Below are positions 9,019 to 17,481 of a stretch of DNA of 64,000 nucleotides, one piece after another (position 1 is the first letter of the stretch; every line of letters starts with the position of its first letter). The position numbers and the translations under genes are program-made. The notes under the pieces were generated by a model. That model did no database searches and was not told where the DNA came from. It saw only the letters and a list, made by a program, of their open reading frames with translations. Source of the DNA: Caulifigura coniformis (GTDB lineage: Bacteria > Planctomycetota > Planctomycetia > Planctomycetales > Planctomycetaceae); assembly GCF_007745175.1 (NCBI RefSeq), contig NZ_CP036271.1, positions 1,276,154-1,340,153 on the forward strand, given 5' to 3'.

Positions 9019-9966
9019 TCAGAAGTCGTACCACAGTCCAGCACCGACAAGTTGCTGGGAGTCGTCATAGAACTGGTACTGGCTCGACTTGCCGTTGAAG
9101 TAAAAGCCGCCCACACGCAACACGTGCCCGGTCTGTTCGCGCCAAAGCCAGCCCGCCTCCGTCGTGACGTCGCCGCCGAAGTCGTGCTCCTCCCGCAGGT
9201 GGGCGTGAACCGCGAGAAAGGGCGTTCCTTCCGGCCCTGTGACGCCGGCCTTGGAAAGCTCCGTTCCGAACTGGAGCTCCCAGGGGTCGGCGCCACCCTC
9301 CCGAAAGAAGGCATAGGCGGCCTCGGCGTACAGCCGCATGGAATCCACCGGGTAGTGCGACACACCCAGTTGCACCGCGTCGCGAACGTAGTTGACGCGT
9401 TTGTCGAGGCTGCCGGGAGTGCGGATGGCGTATTCGTCGCCGAGGTGCGAACTGAGGTGGTAATACCCGAACTTGAACTGCCAGTCGTCGATGCCGTACG
9501 TCAGCGGCAGGCCTCCGCGGAAGTCCACGGAGTCGAGATCCCGCATGTCGTCGAGGGTCAGCCGCGCCATGGCGGCTGCTTCGACATCGAGCTGCCAGCC
9601 CTGTGGTCGCAGCGGGTCATCATTGCCGTAGCGAAAGAGTCCCACGCGGGCACCGAGAGTCGGATCCCAGTACGAGGCGCCCCCGTGCTCGGAGAAGACT
9701 TGAACGCCGAGGCGCGGCTCATGCAGACCGGCCCAGTACGACCGATGGATCAACCCCTTGGGCAGAACCTGAGAGGTCCAGAACTCATCGCCGTCACTCA
9801 GTGCCCGCACCCAGTCGTGTCGTTCATGGGGCCGAGAATCGTCTGCGAACGTGCTGGAGGGCATCACGATCAGCGACGAAAGCATCAACCACGCGATCAC
9901 TTCGCGGCCGGAGTGACGACGACGCTCGTCGCCGTCGAGACTCCTCAAGTCTTGGCCGTGTGGCAT
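9019..9966 (-). CDS. DUF1207 family outer-membrane protein
   Basis: A protein of about 315 residues with a hydrophobic export segment (VIAWLMLSSLIVMPSSTFA) after a charged N-region. Alternating amphipathic strands follow, ending in GAGLWYDF, whose terminal Phe is typical of beta-barrel proteins. The opening QVLPKGLIHRSYWAGLHEPR and GGASYWDPTLGARVGLFRYG are DUF1207 signatures. The frame stays open to a GTG at 10044, so the start is uncertain. The function of the family is not established. It lies 100 bp downstream of another barrel-like gene (10067-11449), suggesting a two-gene envelope unit. A decayed relative lies at 8092-8184. Confidence 0.8.
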   Translation of the reverse strand: MPHGQDLRSLDGDERRRHSGREVIAWLMLSSLIVMPSSTFADDSRPHERHDWVRALSDGDEFWTSQVLPKGLIHRSYWAGLHEPRLGVQVFSEHGGASYWDPTLGARVGLFRYGNDDPLRPQGWQLDVEAAAMARLTLDDMRDLDSVDFRGGLPLTYGIDDWQFKFGYYHLSSHLGDEYAIRTPGSLDKRVNYVRDAVQLGVSHYPVDSMRLYAEAAYAFFREGGADPWELQFGTELSKAGVTGPEGTPFLAVHAHLREEHDFGGDVTTEAGWLWREQTGHVLRVGGFYFNGKSSQYQFYDDSQQLVGAGLWYDF

Positions 9967-10066
9967 GAGCTCACTCGTCGGTCTTTTCCACGCCAACGCA
10001 ACGGGCATGGAAGGGGAAGAAGAAGCGGGACGTCCGGGCGTCACGCAACGACGCGCGGTCGCGCGG

Positions 10067-11449
10067 CTAGAGGTTCCATGTCAGCCTCGCGCCGACGAAT
10101 GCACCGGGCTCGAGTTTCACCTTGTCGTGAAGGTTCTGCTGGTCGTCACCTTCACCGTAGTGGCGGTCGAACGCGTATCCGGCGCTTACGTCGAACGTCA
10201 TATTCTTCCGGAAGTCATGCTTTACGCCGAAGACCAGCCGCTGCTCGATGGCGTAGAACAGATCCTGCCGGTCCGTTCGGTCGGACAGAAAGTAGGTGTC
10301 GGTGGCGTACTGGTAACCGCCGTAGGCGCGGGTCCGCTCGGTCAGTGCGTAGGTCGCAAGGCCGTCGATATTCAGGAGCGGCAGGTACGACAGCTTGAAG
10401 TGAAGGTCTTCAGTGGCCTGCCAGGTCATGTCGAACGGCAGACCGATATTCATGTGAAACGTCTCCGACGGATTCCAGTTGTACGCCAGCAGGGGAATGG
10501 GGAAGTTCGGCGACCCTGATGGCGAGTACATCACCCCCAGCATCCACGAATCCCGGCCGTCCTGAACAGGAATGACCAGAAAGCCCCCGAGCTGACAGCT
10601 CAGTTCCTTCAGCGAATCAAACGGCTTGTCGCTGGGCGAGCCGATGTCGGCCATCAACATGCTCGACCAGCCGTTCTCGAACTGGTGCATGTGTTTCACG
10701 CCGAGCGTGATGTTCCAAAGATCGGACGGAAACCGGCGGAGCGAGTCGGGAAGGACGGCATTGCCGGAGAAGTGGGTTTCGTCAACGACGAGGCTCATCA
10801 TCACGGCATCGGCCCCTTCGAACCACACGGGGATGTCGACACCGAGTCGATTCCGGACGATCTGCAGGTCGCCCGTCTGACCTTTCACCCCGGCCGATGG
10901 ATACCAGAGGAACTCATATCCCGGCTCGTCGCCGGGCCCCCCCGGTCCACCGGGTCCGCCAGGACCGTCACCGGAACCTCCCGGTCCGTCGGCCGGTGTT
11001 CCTCGCCCCGCTCTTTCGTCCGGGGCGAACTGTCCCACTCCACCTTCAAACACATGCTCGGGTTCGAACGTGCGGCCTTCCGCGAGTGTGCCGTTGTCCA
11101 GGATCGAGTCCGCGTTCGCCCGGAGCACGTCGGGAGCGTCGAGACTTGTCTCAAATGCAGTTTCGTCCCCGAGCGGTTCCTCCTCGTTCAAAGGAGGTGA
11201 GGCACCCATGTCGGGACTTGCCGTGTCATGTGACATCGGAGATTGCGCCGCTGACAGGTGAAACGTCTCGGTGACGTCCCAGGCCGATGCACACACCATC
11301 TCGTTGCAGTCCGAGAGGGACTGCCCCGCGCCAGACATGGTCGCGCATCCCGAGATGGTGATCAGAATCGCGCACGCGAGGATCCATGCGATCCACCGCG
11401 CGAATACTGAGGTGCGAGGCGAGCCGTCCTGTGGCCTGTTCGCAGACAT
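10067..11449 (-). CDS. Lipobox-bearing DUF6268-like outer-membrane beta-barrel protein
   Basis: The protein has 460 residues. The N-terminus is a signal sequence with lipobox (ACAILITISGC), so the mature protein is probably a lipoprotein. A non-conserved linker contains a Gly-Pro-rich tract (about residues 154-175). The C-terminal 270 residues show barrel strands with W-N-P-S, NIGLPF and GGYQYATDTYF patterns typical of DUF6268, and they end in RLTWNL. The start ATG at 11449 faces the response-regulator gene across 388 bp; the shared intergenic region holds a direct-repeat motif at 11579-11595. Function unknown; surface exposure is an inference. Confidence 0.75.
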   Translation of the reverse strand: MSANRPQDGSPRTSVFARWIAWILACAILITISGCATMSGAGQSLSDCNEMVCASAWDVTETFHLSAAQSPMSHDTASPDMGASPPLNEEEPLGDETAFETSLDAPDVLRANADSILDNGTLAEGRTFEPEHVFEGGVGQFAPDERAGRGTPADGPGGSGDGPGGPGGPGGPGDEPGYEFLWYPSAGVKGQTGDLQIVRNRLGVDIPVWFEGADAVMMSLVVDETHFSGNAVLPDSLRRFPSDLWNITLGVKHMHQFENGWSSMLMADIGSPSDKPFDSLKELSCQLGGFLVIPVQDGRDSWMLGVMYSPSGSPNFPIPLLAYNWNPSETFHMNIGLPFDMTWQATEDLHFKLSYLPLLNIDGLATYALTERTRAYGGYQYATDTYFLSDRTDRQDLFYAIEQRLVFGVKHDFRKNMTFDVSAGYAFDRHYGEGDDQQNLHDKVKLEPGAFVGARLTWNL

Positions 11450-11578
11450 GATCGACTGTTTCCTTCAGACGAAGACGGAACCTGTCTTCGAGCGACTCCG
11501 GTTCGGATGCTCACCCAGCGTCTCCGTGATGAGAGTGTCAGGCTGCCCGCAATCGCTCAATTTCGGTTTCGTATGAAT

Positions 11579-11595
11579 CTGTATCAGGCTGTCAT
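11579..11595 (+). promoter_or_regulatory. Candidate OmpR-family operator, copy 1
   Basis: CTGTATCAGGCTGTCAT contains two CTGT-starting half sites 10 bp apart. It closely matches 14241-14257 (CTGTATCAGTCTGTATG, 14 of 17 bases). Tandem half-sites with a 10-11 bp period are typical of OmpR/PhoB-class regulators. It lies 130 bp before the DUF6268-like gene and 242 bp before the response-regulator gene. Confidence 0.45.
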
Positions 11596-11837
11596 CGAAT
11601 GTTTCCGATGCCGCGTCTGCCCGCCGGAGTCACCGCCACGTGACGGATCATCACGGGCAGAACACTAGGTGCGGCCAGAGCAGCGCTCAACGGCGCTTGG
11701 GTATCGCGATGTATCGGTTTGTAACCGCCTCCGAAGAGCATTGGCGCGCGAGGGGGAAATCGCGGAGAGTGGCGCCTCGCCTGTCGAATCCGCCCCTGCC
11801 AACCGCACGTTCGTCGCGTCCGATTCCCGAGCCCGTG

Positions 11838-12542
11838 ATGAGTGAATCCGTCGACTGCCGTGTCCTGCTGGTAGAAGATGACCGTGAGTTGGCATCAATG
11901 GTCGCTGACTTCCTGGCACCCCATGGATTCGCCGTGGCCATCGAGCGGCGCGGCGATCTGGCGGTTGAGCGGATGCGATCTGAGCCTCACGACGCCGTTA
12001 TTCTCGACGTCAACCTGCCGGAGATGGACGGATTCACGGTGTGCCGGACGATGCGGTCCTGCTTTCAGGGGCCGATCCTGATCCTCACGGCCCGCGGCGA
12101 CGAAGTTGATGAAGTCGTCGGTCTCGAAGTCGGAGCGGACGACTACCTCGCCAAACCGGTTCGGCCGCGCGTCCTGCTGGCACGTCTCCGTGCCCACCTG
12201 CGCAAGGCGGTCGTGCAGAACGGCGACACCTCCGCGAACCGGATTTCAGTTGGAGAGTTGTTGATCGACGCCGGGCGGCGCGTCGTCGAGCTGGCCGGCC
12301 AGGAGGTCAACTTGACTTCCGCCGAGTTCGAACTCCTGTGGCTGTTGGCAGAGAAAGTCGGACAGGTCGTCAGTCGAAACGAGATCTACAAGAAGATTCA
12401 CGGCATTCCGTATGACGGACTCGATCGGTCGATCGACCTGCGCATCTCGCGAATACGGAAAAAGCTGGGCGACGATCCGGTGAACCCGCAGCGCATCAAG
12501 GTTGTCCGGAGCATCGGCTACATGCTCTCCGAAGCCCGGTGA
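11838..12542 (+). CDS. OmpR-family response regulator, RstA-like
   Basis: The protein has 234 residues. The receiver domain (about 6-120) has the acidic pair in EDDRE, phosphoacceptor Asp in ILDVNLPEMDG, the Thr switch in ILTARG and Lys in YLAKP. The C-terminal winged helix (about 135-232) has the TSAEFELLWLL and DRSIDLRISRIRKKLGDD signatures of RstA/OmpR-type regulators. ATG 11838 was chosen because the receiver starts directly after it; the open frame continues upstream to 11640. The matching histidine kinase is at 14357, separated by an oppositely oriented peroxidase gene. Both intergenic regions hold the same direct-repeat motif, which suggests autoregulation. Confidence 0.92.
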   Translation: MSESVDCRVLLVEDDRELASMVADFLAPHGFAVAIERRGDLAVERMRSEPHDAVILDVNLPEMDGFTVCRTMRSCFQGPILILTARGDEVDEVVGLEVGADDYLAKPVRPRVLLARLRAHLRKAVVQNGDTSANRISVGELLIDAGRRVVELAGQEVNLTSAEFELLWLLAEKVGQVVSRNEIYKKIHGIPYDGLDRSIDLRISRIRKKLGDDPVNPQRIKVVRSIGYMLSEAR

Positions 12543-12585
12543 TTCAGCGCCGTGTCGCGTCTCACGGGCGAGAAGTGCTCGCCGC

Positions 12586-14109
12586 TCAGAGTCGCTTGAG
12601 ATACGCGACCAGGTCCTTCTTCTGCTGGGCGCTCGGTGCTTCGGGCGGCCCTGCATCGCCGTCAGCGTCCGGCTCCGGCGGGCCATCACTGATGCTCAGC
12701 GGCGGGAACCGCGCCATGAAGTGGTCGCTGTAGAGTTCGACCACGTCCTCCAGTTTCTCCGCAGTATTGTTGTGAAAGTACGGCGCGGTCCTGCTGATGC
12801 CCCGCAGTGAAGGGATGTCGAAGGCCTCGAAGTCGTACGGACTACCGGTGATCATCGCGCGCCCCGGGTCGGTCGAGTACAGCTGCATCGCAATGTTCGG
12901 CCCGGTGATCGGATTGCCGTCGCCATCCTTCTTGTTCGAGAACGGATTGAAAGACGCAGGCTGCGGAGGCAGATCGGCCACCTTTTTCGTCCGCGTTCCG
13001 TCTGTGTAGAACCGGTACCGGTAGTGCGGAAAGCTCACGCTCTTCGTAAAGCTCTGCGAATCCGGGTCGAGCCCGGCCATGAACGCTTCGTACGCGGAAC
13101 CGATGTTGATGAATTCGTTGGTCGGCTGGTGAGACGGCACAGGCGTGGGAGGATCGGTCGCGGGAATCTGATAGACGACCGTTCCGTTCGGTCGCAGCGA
13201 CGAGAACGACAAATCGTGGATCCTTCGATCCACGATTGTCGTCATCGCCCCACCCCCATGACACACCGCACAGACTTTCTTGAACACCTCTCGCCCCCGC
13301 TCCTCGGCCGACGTGAGCTGTAGCCCTTCATCAACCTGGGCCGCGGTCTCATGGCTGCCGCCGGCCGACAGCGTCGTTGCTGCACGTCGGGCCCGGTCCG
13401 ATGAAAAGATGCTCCGCTCGAACGCCGCAAGATGTTCGAGGTCCGCCCGCGATATGGTTCCTCCCTGGCTGTGATCCGTGATGGCATGCTGCGCCTGCTC
13501 CTCGAGAGTCGCGACTCTGCCATCGAGCTGAAATGGAGCCGTCATCGCGCTGTCGCGGATCGAAGGGACGCTTCGCCACACGAACAGCCTCCGGTCCCTG
13601 GGCGTCGTCACATTGCCGAGGTAGTCGATGATGTCCACGTTGTCTGGCAAAGTGATCCAGACGCGCACCAGGCCCTTTCTCAGGTGATTGAAAGTCAGCT
13701 TCCTGGCGTCCGGGTCATCCGCATCAATCGCGTTGAACAAAGGATCGTTCGGATTGGACTTCCAGAGCGATTCGACATGTGCCGGAGTGAGCGTGAAATC
13801 GTTCTCCGGGACATGACACGTTGCACACGACCGGCCGTTTGTGCCAGGAAACGCCTGGCGGAAAAGCTGTTCGCCCAGTTCCTGCGGCGTCTGGGCGAGA
13901 ATTGGTCGGGAGACGCAGATCGCCAACGCCAACACCGTCGCCAAGGTCCTCACGAACAGGTTCAGCGGCCTGCCACGTGATGCGCTCGCAAGGCCCTGCA
14001 CCAGGATTATCCTGCGAGTGGGACGTCCTGCGAACGATCGCGACTCGGCCAGGAGCTGAAGCTCGTCACACACAATGCCACCGCGTGCTGTAGTGAAGGA
14101 ATCGTTCAT
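12586..14109 (-). CDS. Di-haem cytochrome c peroxidase / MauG-like protein
   Basis: About 507 residues from ATG 14109 (14121 is possible). A hydrophobic export segment (LNLFVRTLATVLALAICVS) lies near residues 50-70, so the N-terminal extension is longer than usual and a later start is possible. Two CxxCH haem sites, CATCH (about residue 95) and CAVCH (about residue 280), mark the bacterial cytochrome c peroxidase/MauG superfamily. The later APYFHNNTAEKLEDVVELY segment is the family C-terminal signature. It probably acts in the periplasm, reducing H2O2 or oxidising an unknown substrate. It is inserted head-on between the two-component genes, and the operator-like motif at 14241 lies 132 bp before its start. 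The C-terminal tail is Pro/Asp-rich. Confidence 0.88.
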   Translation of the reverse strand: MNDSFTTARGGIVCDELQLLAESRSFAGRPTRRIILVQGLASASRGRPLNLFVRTLATVLALAICVSRPILAQTPQELGEQLFRQAFPGTNGRSCATCHVPENDFTLTPAHVESLWKSNPNDPLFNAIDADDPDARKLTFNHLRKGLVRVWITLPDNVDIIDYLGNVTTPRDRRLFVWRSVPSIRDSAMTAPFQLDGRVATLEEQAQHAITDHSQGGTISRADLEHLAAFERSIFSSDRARRAATTLSAGGSHETAAQVDEGLQLTSAEERGREVFKKVCAVCHGGGAMTTIVDRRIHDLSFSSLRPNGTVVYQIPATDPPTPVPSHQPTNEFINIGSAYEAFMAGLDPDSQSFTKSVSFPHYRYRFYTDGTRTKKVADLPPQPASFNPFSNKKDGDGNPITGPNIAMQLYSTDPGRAMITGSPYDFEAFDIPSLRGISRTAPYFHNNTAEKLEDVVELYSDHFMARFPPLSISDGPPEPDADGDAGPPEAPSAQQKKDLVAYLKRL

Positions 14110-14240
14110 CCGTGCAGCCACTCACGACAGCCGTCCTGATTCGCTGCAATCGCATCAGCCGACGCCCAAAAGCTGAGTTCCGGCGACGCCGCGAACCTAC
14201 GACACCCGGGCGCGACGCTCTATTCCCATCGCGTGTCTTT

Positions 14241-14257
14241 CTGTATCAGTCTGTATG
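14241..14257 (+). promoter_or_regulatory. Candidate OmpR-family operator, copy 2
   Basis: CTGTATCAGTCTGTATG is a near-perfect tandem repeat of CTGTAT with a 10-bp period and resembles 11579-11595. It lies 99 bp before the histidine kinase start and 131 bp before the divergent peroxidase start, so one regulator could act on both. Confidence 0.5.
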
Positions 14258-14356
14258 CGGCCGACACGCGCGCGTTGCACGAGCCCGCGTGGTTGCCCGA
14301 TGCTCTGGCCGGCGAAGATCCGGCAGCAGAAAACGTGCAGGTCAAGCGGTGAGTTC

Positions 14357-15634
14357 ATGACGCGGTTGTTCATCCGCTTTTACGTCAGCGTGATTCTCAT
14401 TCTTTCAGTCGCGATGTGCGTGATGGCGTTCGCCTTCAGGTACCGGATCGATACCGACATCAGCGGTGTCGCCGAGAAGGCAATGCGGGGAGGCATCCGG
14501 CAGGTACGGCAGTCGATCCGGAACTCACCGGCCGCCAATGACCCCGCGCTCTTCGACAGTTTGCAACGGCAACTCGGATTCCCGGTCCAGCAACTCTCGA
14601 CAGAAGAGACCTCGCTGATCGTTGGCGAATGGCTGCAGAAGAAGGACGACGTCATCGTGCACGCTGGTCACCAGCTGGCCGTCTTCATGCCGCTGGACGA
14701 CGGCGCGAATTCACTGCGTCTCGGACCCGTTCCCGCCCACGACGGCACGATTGAGACCGACATGATCGTCGCGATCGGCGCCGTCCTGCTGCTGGTGGCG
14801 GTCGCAATTGCCGCCGTGCTTCGCCCCCTCGCGAAGCAGCTGAGCATCATGGAACAAACGGCCGTCTCGATCGCGGATGGCAACCTCGCGGCTCGGGTCG
14901 ACATCACCAAGGCCAGCTCCGCCGCGACCTTCGCACATGCGTTCAACGACATGGCTGCCCGCACCGAGACGCTCCTTCGAACCCAGCAGGAGCTGCTTCA
15001 AGCCGTCTCGCATGAGTTACGAACTCCGCTGTCCCGCATTGGATTCGCAATCGACCTGCTGCGCACTTCCCGAAACGACGATGAACGGGAGCAGCGACTG
15101 ACGTCGCTCGAGACCGCCTCTCAGGAACTCAACGGAATGGTCGGCGAGCTGCTGCAGTACGTCCGCCTGGAAACGGGAAGTCCGCAATTGGTCAAAGAGA
15201 GCGTGGCCCTGCGACCGCTGGTCGATGATCTGATTGAAAAGGCCTCACTCACAAACAGAGCGATTCGGTTCCAGATCGGTCCCCAACTCGCCTCCAGTGA
15301 AAGTGACATCACCGCCGACAGTAGCGGCTTGGTGCGAGTGCTCGGCAACTTGCTCGCCAACGCCAGCCGTTTCGGCCGTCACACTGTGGTCGTGAACGCA
15401 GTCAGTTCGGCCGCAGGAACCACGATCGACGTCGACGACGATGGACCAGGAATTCCCGACGCCGAACGTGAACGGGTCTTCGAACCATTCGTCCGGCTCA
15501 ACGAGGACCACCCTGGCGCCGGCCTCGGCCTGGCCCTCGTCAAGAGAATCCTGACAAACCACGGCGGAACCGCCGCGGTCCTCAAAAGCCCACTGGGCGG
15601 CTGTCGCATCCGGACCGTCTGGCCGAAATCATGA
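14357..15634 (+). CDS. Sensor histidine kinase, RstB-like
   Basis: The protein has 425 residues. TM1 spans about 5-27 (FYVSVILILSVAMCVMAFAF), a periplasmic loop of about 110 residues follows, and TM2 is near 137-157 (IGAVLLLVAVAIAAVL). Then come a HAMP linker, HisKA with SHELRTPLSRI (phospho-acceptor His near 220), an N-box in LGNLLANASRFG, G1 in DDDGPGIP and G2 in GAGLGLALV. The ATG at 14357 follows GCGGTGAG; the frame is open further upstream. It is the likely partner of the regulator at 11838. The periplasmic signal is unknown. Confidence 0.92.
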   Translation: MTRLFIRFYVSVILILSVAMCVMAFAFRYRIDTDISGVAEKAMRGGIRQVRQSIRNSPAANDPALFDSLQRQLGFPVQQLSTEETSLIVGEWLQKKDDVIVHAGHQLAVFMPLDDGANSLRLGPVPAHDGTIETDMIVAIGAVLLLVAVAIAAVLRPLAKQLSIMEQTAVSIADGNLAARVDITKASSAATFAHAFNDMAARTETLLRTQQELLQAVSHELRTPLSRIGFAIDLLRTSRNDDEREQRLTSLETASQELNGMVGELLQYVRLETGSPQLVKESVALRPLVDDLIEKASLTNRAIRFQIGPQLASSESDITADSSGLVRVLGNLLANASRFGRHTVVVNAVSSAAGTTIDVDDDGPGIPDAERERVFEPFVRLNEDHPGAGLGLALVKRILTNHGGTAAVLKSPLGGCRIRTVWPKS

Positions 15635-15755
15635 CACAGCCTTGCGCTGTTCCAGGCGGGGCCAAGAGGCTTCAGTAGCGAGTGGTTGATCAGATTCCGC
15701 CGTCGACAAGACTGATTCTGGTTGGTGAACCCGGGCCGGCATCTGGGCCGCGGCG

Positions 15756-16200
15756 TCACAAGCTCTCGAAGATTGGAATTCTCGGCGCAGCTGGTTGTGG
15801 CATCGGATCCTCTGGCTTCAGATCCAACCGAATGGGCAGCTTCTCGTAGCGTTCAAGTCGATAACGCGAGCACGTGAATTCCACTCTGACGATTGGGCTC
15901 GATTCCTCGATCGCTGCGTTGACATTGGTCGCGGTCTGGGTGACTCCGCCTTCAATGCCTCTGCTGAATGTACTCGGGAGCGTGGAACCTGCCGCCGGAC
16001 CCGTTTGCTATTCTGAACGACCGTCGAGCTGAATGGCTGGACGTTGTGCGACACGGCCGACTGGGCGGACAGTTGAAGTCGTGCTCGCGATGGGCGCCGT
16101 GTTCTCCAGAGGGATGAGCCGGGAGCGTGCCTTTTCACTGCAGCGGCCCACCTCACTGAGGAGATCTTTCCAGCGACGCCCGGTGCCCAGGACATACTAC
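15756..16200 (-). pseudogene. Possible decayed coding region of unknown family
   Basis: On the minus strand one frame is open from about 16200 to 15756 apart from one TAG near 16003. The part after the stop (about 80 codons) looks protein-like, with VNAAIEESSPIVRVEF and RYRLERYEKLPIRLDL, and ends with TGA at 15756. There is no good ATG, so this is either a relic or chance. I do not recognise the family. The whole 15635-16300 interval holds no other supported gene. Confidence 0.3.
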
Positions 16201-16300
16201 ATCGCCCTCGTGACGCGACGGTTGGAGATCGGGGGCCGGCCGCTCGTCCAACCGCATTGTGGCACTTCCCACATGCTCGCACGTACCCGCTCCACTGGTG

Positions 16301-17050
16301 CTAGATCTGAGCCATCCCACCATCGACGCAAAGCTCGATCCCGGTCACGAAACTACTGTCGTCTGAAGCCAGGAAGAGTGCGGCCCGCGCGATTTCCTCT
16401 GGTGTCCCCATTCGGCCAAGAGGGATCGCTGCGGCCAGCACGCCGTCGAGATCCGCCCTTTGTGCTTCAGAGAGTCCCATCTTGCCCAGGATCGGGGTCT
16501 TTGTCGGTCCGGGACTCAGGACGTTGACCCGAATCTTGCGGGCCCTCAACTCCGAGGTCCAACTTCTTGCGAACGAACGCAGGCTCGCTTTCGCCCCGGC
16601 ATACAAGCTGTGGTTCTCGAACACCCTCATTGTCGCGATCGAACCGACGAGAATAACCGCGCCACCATCTTTCAGGAGAGGCAGCAGCCGTTGCAGGCCG
16701 AAGTACACGCCTTTGACATCGACCGCGAACAGATGATCGAACTGTTCCTCAGTGACTGACTCAAAGCGGCCGACGATGTTGACGCCGGCGTTCGCGACAT
16801 AGACATCGATTGACCCCAATTGCCGACTGGCCTCTTCAGCCAGTCGGTCGAGGTCGGTCAGATTGCCAGCATCGGCCAGCACGCCGGTGGCGCTCTGGCC
16901 GATCTCGAGAACAGCCTCGTCGAGTGCTGATTGCCGTCGCCCGGTGACAATCACTTTTGCACCTTCGGCTGCGAACAACTTGGCCACCGCGAGCCCGATG
17001 CCACTGGTGCCGCCTGTGATGACTGCGGTTCGGTTTGTCAGTTTCTTCAT
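16301..17050 (-). CDS. Short-chain dehydrogenase/reductase (SDR)
   Basis: The protein has 249 residues, the normal length of a classical SDR. It has the NAD(P)-binding TGGTSGIG (about 13-20), NAG in VANAGVN (about 88), catalytic Ser in VGSIA, and the YAGAK motif with catalytic Tyr and Lys. The C-terminal SPGPTKTPI and FVTGIELCVDGG are also typical. The Arg after TG favours NADP, by inference. ATG 17050 was chosen because the Rossmann fold starts 10 residues later; the frame extends upstream without conservation. It is downstream of an ECF41-like sigma factor on the same strand. ECF41 factors are usually linked to oxidoreductases, epimerases or carboxymuconolactone decarboxylases, so this SDR may be the regulated gene. 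Confidence 0.9.
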   Translation of the reverse strand: MKKLTNRTAVITGGTSGIGLAVAKLFAAEGAKVIVTGRRQSALDEAVLEIGQSATGVLADAGNLTDLDRLAEEASRQLGSIDVYVANAGVNIVGRFESVTEEQFDHLFAVDVKGVYFGLQRLLPLLKDGGAVILVGSIATMRVFENHSLYAGAKASLRSFARSWTSELRARKIRVNVLSPGPTKTPILGKMGLSEAQRADLDGVLAAAIPLGRMGTPEEIARAALFLASDDSSFVTGIELCVDGGMAQI

Positions 17051-17142
17051 GGCGACGTTCTTAATGCGTAGTTCAGATTCCAGGCTTCGAAGACCAGGAT
17101 CCCGACTTTCCGGGCGCGGTGTCGCGACTCGTCCTGGCGAGT

Positions 17143-17397
17143 TCATCGTCCTGAGTTCACGAGCCGAGTCCCAACAAGCCCTTCCGGAGGCTCGAAGGAA
17201 GCGAAAGGAACGTTGTCGATGACTTCCCATTCTGCGATGCACTCGCGAACGACTCGCCACAGCGAGAGTTGTAAATCGAGCCAATTAATGGCCCCCGAAG
17301 ACAACACGGCCTGATATACGGCAGTGGTCAGGTCGGCGATGAAGGCCTCAAGGCGGTCGTCATCGTTCGAAAGGATGAATTCGCTGGAATGCATCAT
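17143..17397 (-). CDS. Small hypothetical protein, 84 residues
   Basis: The protein is acidic and helical-looking (LEAFIADLTTAVYQAV, LQLSLWRVVRECIAEWEV). No family is recognised. The start is supported by GGAG six to seven nt before the ATG pair at 17392-17397. It lies between the SDR and the sigma factor gene on the same strand, as expected for a co-transcribed member. Confidence 0.5.
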   Translation of the reverse strand: MMHSSEFILSNDDDRLEAFIADLTTAVYQAVLSSGAINWLDLQLSLWRVVRECIAEWEVIDNVPFASFEPPEGLVGTRLVNSGR

Positions 17398-17481
17398 GTT
17401 GTTCTCCGAAGGGATGTTGTGCTTCTGGCAGGCGTCGATCGCTTGTCGCAGTCGACGTCGAGGAGCGCTGGCCGGTATCTG

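Noticed and set aside
10920-10990. Short GGACCN-type repeats resembling a CRISPR or tandem array
   Set aside because: They encode the Gly-Pro-rich linker of the DUF6268-like lipoprotein; there is no repeat-spacer structure.
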